Below, one piece after another: positions 62,231 through 64,000 of a stretch of 64,000 bases of DNA. The translations under genes were made by a program, and so were the position numbers. The notes beneath the pieces were generated by a model. The model was given only the letters and a program-made list of their open reading frames with translations, had not been told where the DNA came from and did no database searches. The DNA is from Tetrastigma voinierianum (taxonomy: Eukaryota > Streptophyta > Magnoliopsida > Vitales > Vitaceae), in the NCBI GenBank assembly GCA_016808115.1, contig JAEQBH010000285.1, positions 464,137-528,136 of the forward strand, in the 5' to 3' direction. How positions within the stretch are numbered: the stretch's first letter is position 1; the number at the start of each line of letters is the position of its first letter.

Positions 62231-62976
62231 AAATGTCGCGGCACTAGAAGAACAATGTTGCGACATCGTATGGAGAGTGTCAAGCAGTTACTCCAATGTC
62301 GCGACATTGCTGCGACATAGGTTGAAATAGATAGATTAGAATTTTGCAATGTTGGGACATTGCCATGACATTGGTTGCGATATCACTTAAGACTGCACTC
62401 AAAATTCAACGCACAGAATCTCCAAATAGAGAATTATTCTAATGTCGTGGACATTTGACTTACATCGACAAAGTGACATCAAATTTCAAGGCTTCTGAAC
62501 ACTGGAGAACTAAATTTGCAATGTCATGACATCGGATCAGTGATGTCACGACATCATATCAAAGCAGCCAAGGTGGTGAGACCAACTTAATGTCACGACA
62601 TCATTGCAACAATGTCGCGACATCAACCACGACATTAATAGAGGGCCTTAGAACATCAAGTGTTCAACGTCATGACATCCCAGTTCCAATGTCATGACAT
62701 AAACTAAAATGCTCATAAGGGAAGATGCAATGCCGCGACATCATATCAACAATGTCGCGACATCAAATCAAAGTATTAAGGTGAAACCTAATGGACCAAT
62801 GTCGCGACATTAGGTTAGCAATGTTGCGACATTAAGTGAAATGATCAGAACTGCAGATCCAATGTCGCGACATGAGAACGACATAAAAATTCATTCACAA
62901 TGAGCCAATGTCGCGACACCAAATTTAACCCACGACATAGTAGTTTCGATGTCGTGGTGATGTCGCGAAAGCACCA
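62231..62976. repeat. Cluster of ATGTCGCGACAT palindromes
   Basis: Five perfect copies of the self-complementary dodecamer ATGTCGCGACAT (62296, 62612, 62752, 62799, 62862). Two perfect copies of ATGTCATGACAT (62521, 62689), also self-complementary. ATGTCACGACAT at 62543 and 62590; ATGTTGCGACAT at about 62254 and 62821; ATGCCGCGACAT at 62730; plus about eight partial forms. Spacer sequences between them are not repeats of one another. Confidence 0.9.
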
Positions 62977-63060
62977 CAACTTCAGTACTAGGGCAGGATT
63001 TTTCTTAGGCTTTTTGAATGCCCTAATTGTCACCTAGTTTTTAGGGCCCAACACCTGAGC

Positions 63061-63070
63061 CTATAAATAG
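63061..63070 (+). promoter_or_regulatory. TATA box of the putative LTR
   Basis: CTATAAATAG lies about 85 bases downstream of the last palindrome, in typical LTR U3 position. Confidence 0.5.
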
Positions 63071-64000
63071 AAACTCTGAGGAGAGCAATGTTCCTAAACC
63101 GCTTTTCATTAAGTTTTTAGGGTTGAAGAGTCAAGTCTCATCAGATATAATTTTCCTTATTTTCTTACATTTTAGTTTTGTTTATGGATTTAGTTTTCTT
63201 ATTTTAGATTAGAGTAGTGATCTGAACTGGTATTTCGAGCTGGATGAATGTAAATCAAGCTTCAATTTATGTCTGAACTTCAATGGAATATGGGAATTTT
63301 TATGGAATTCATTTTTCTTCAGTTTTGATTACAATTTTAATGAATTTGTTTGATCAATTAATCATTGTCATTTGTGATCCAGATTTTAAAGGCTAAGCTC
63401 CCTCTTAGAATAATCTATTGTTGGGATTATTGTTTGTAATATTTTAATGTTGTTTTGGGTATGAAAACTGGAGTGATTTAACTGGTATTACTCCTATATT
63501 GAATTGTTTTGAATATCAGTGTTTGGTACCCAAAAAGAGCTGTATCATTGCTCTAATTTTTAGGAATCCCTCTAAGTGACACAAAGATGGACTACTTGAG
63601 AGCAAAGAGCAGTCACTTGGGGGTAAATTACACTGATATTATTTGAACTAATGCACTCTTTGGATCACTCTGGTATATCACTGGTGAAGTTCTAACCTCT
63701 GACTTCAAGGTTCCCTCCTCGGTGATAGTAGGAGTGGTGTTCCTGAGGAATATGATCCGCCTACTGATCTATCAGTTTAATTTTGAGAGGTTTCACCTCA
63801 ATTGAGTGGAATAATCTTAACCCCGTGTTAGCTAAGATTCTAATCAAGGGGAGAGGGAATTCGCTTCAATTGATGGCTGAGGTACCAATTATTTTGAAAA
63901 GGGTCAGACATCCTCAGATAAGGAGGGCAAAGTAATTTTCAATCCTAAGAGATGACTGTGAAGTACTGAGAAGGAAAAACAATCAAATCTTAAAAGGGAA

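Larger units (their letters stand above)
62072..64000 (+). mobile_element. Putative long LTR (gypsy-type), 3' end outside window
   Basis: A left edge is proposed at TGATGAGTCTAAAACTCAT (62,072), a TG start with a small perfect hairpin. The palindrome cluster (62,231-62,976) is followed by a good TATA box (CTATAAATAGAAAC, 63,060) and then about 930 bases of T-rich, non-coding DNA that would be R-U5 and leader. This order (repeat-rich U3, TATA, T-rich U5) is LTR-like. No second LTR, primer site or coding domain falls inside the window, so this is inference. Confidence 0.4.

Noticed and set aside
62231..62976. CRISPR-like array (short repeats with unique spacers)
   Set aside because: Plant nuclear context, repeats of only 12 bp that vary, spacers of irregular length and no cas genes.

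Overview
The window is plant nuclear DNA, most likely from a eudicot with a repeat-rich genome. GT-AG introns are everywhere. The genes belong to plant families: a RING-H2 NIP/ATL-type protein, a plant receptor-like kinase, a DUF630/DUF632 protein and a clade-D-type PP2C. Both LTR superfamilies and RNase H-bearing plant L1 LINEs are present. I cannot name the species from sequence alone.

Layout. 1-18 kb is the genic part: (1) the 3' end of an intact RING-H2 gene (2-871, +); (2) a receptor-like kinase with broken frames (3469-5616, +); (3) a DUF630/DUF632 gene whose DUF632 half looks sound and whose DUF630 exon is interrupted by stops (6067-9586, -); (4) a four-exon PP2C with several frameshifts (12881-17042, -). 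In the last three, splice sites and conserved motifs are mostly recognisable but single- and double-base indels break the frame. This could be real decay or consensus errors in the assembly, and the sequence cannot decide between them.

18.3-27 kb is an L1-type LINE on the minus strand (RNase H, zf-RVT, RT and endonuclease, with ORF1 upstream). A complete 1.65-kb non-autonomous LTR element sits inside it, with both LTRs, a primer-binding site, a polypurine tract and a perfect GTATA target duplication. A second, unresolved 1.6-kb GC-rich block interrupts the endonuclease. 27-33 kb is AT-rich and has no recognisable gene.

33.2-43.2 kb is an old Ty3/gypsy element with 2.5-kb LTRs and a dead gag-pol ending in a chromodomain-like tail. 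43.7-45.8 kb is the 3' part of a second LINE carrying a nested hAT-like insertion. 45.8-52.7 kb is a decayed Ty1/copia element on the minus strand with ~390-bp LTRs.

54.8-61 kb holds an unrecognised 166-codon ORF, an alternating A/B minisatellite, and a plant-mobile-domain (PMD) coding region split by a 1.4-kb repeat insertion. 61-64 kb is repeat DNA with a 104-bp TA microsatellite. It also has a dense cluster of the self-complementary dodecamer ATGTCGCGACAT and its CpG-decay variants, apparently inside a long LTR that runs off the window.

No gene cluster or pathway is encoded here. The main story is layered retrotransposition around four ordinary genes. The strongest candidates for something not routinely described are the CpG-centred palindrome arrays (62.2-63.0 kb, with a weaker counterpart at 57.6-57.8 kb) and the small LTR element nested in the LINE.
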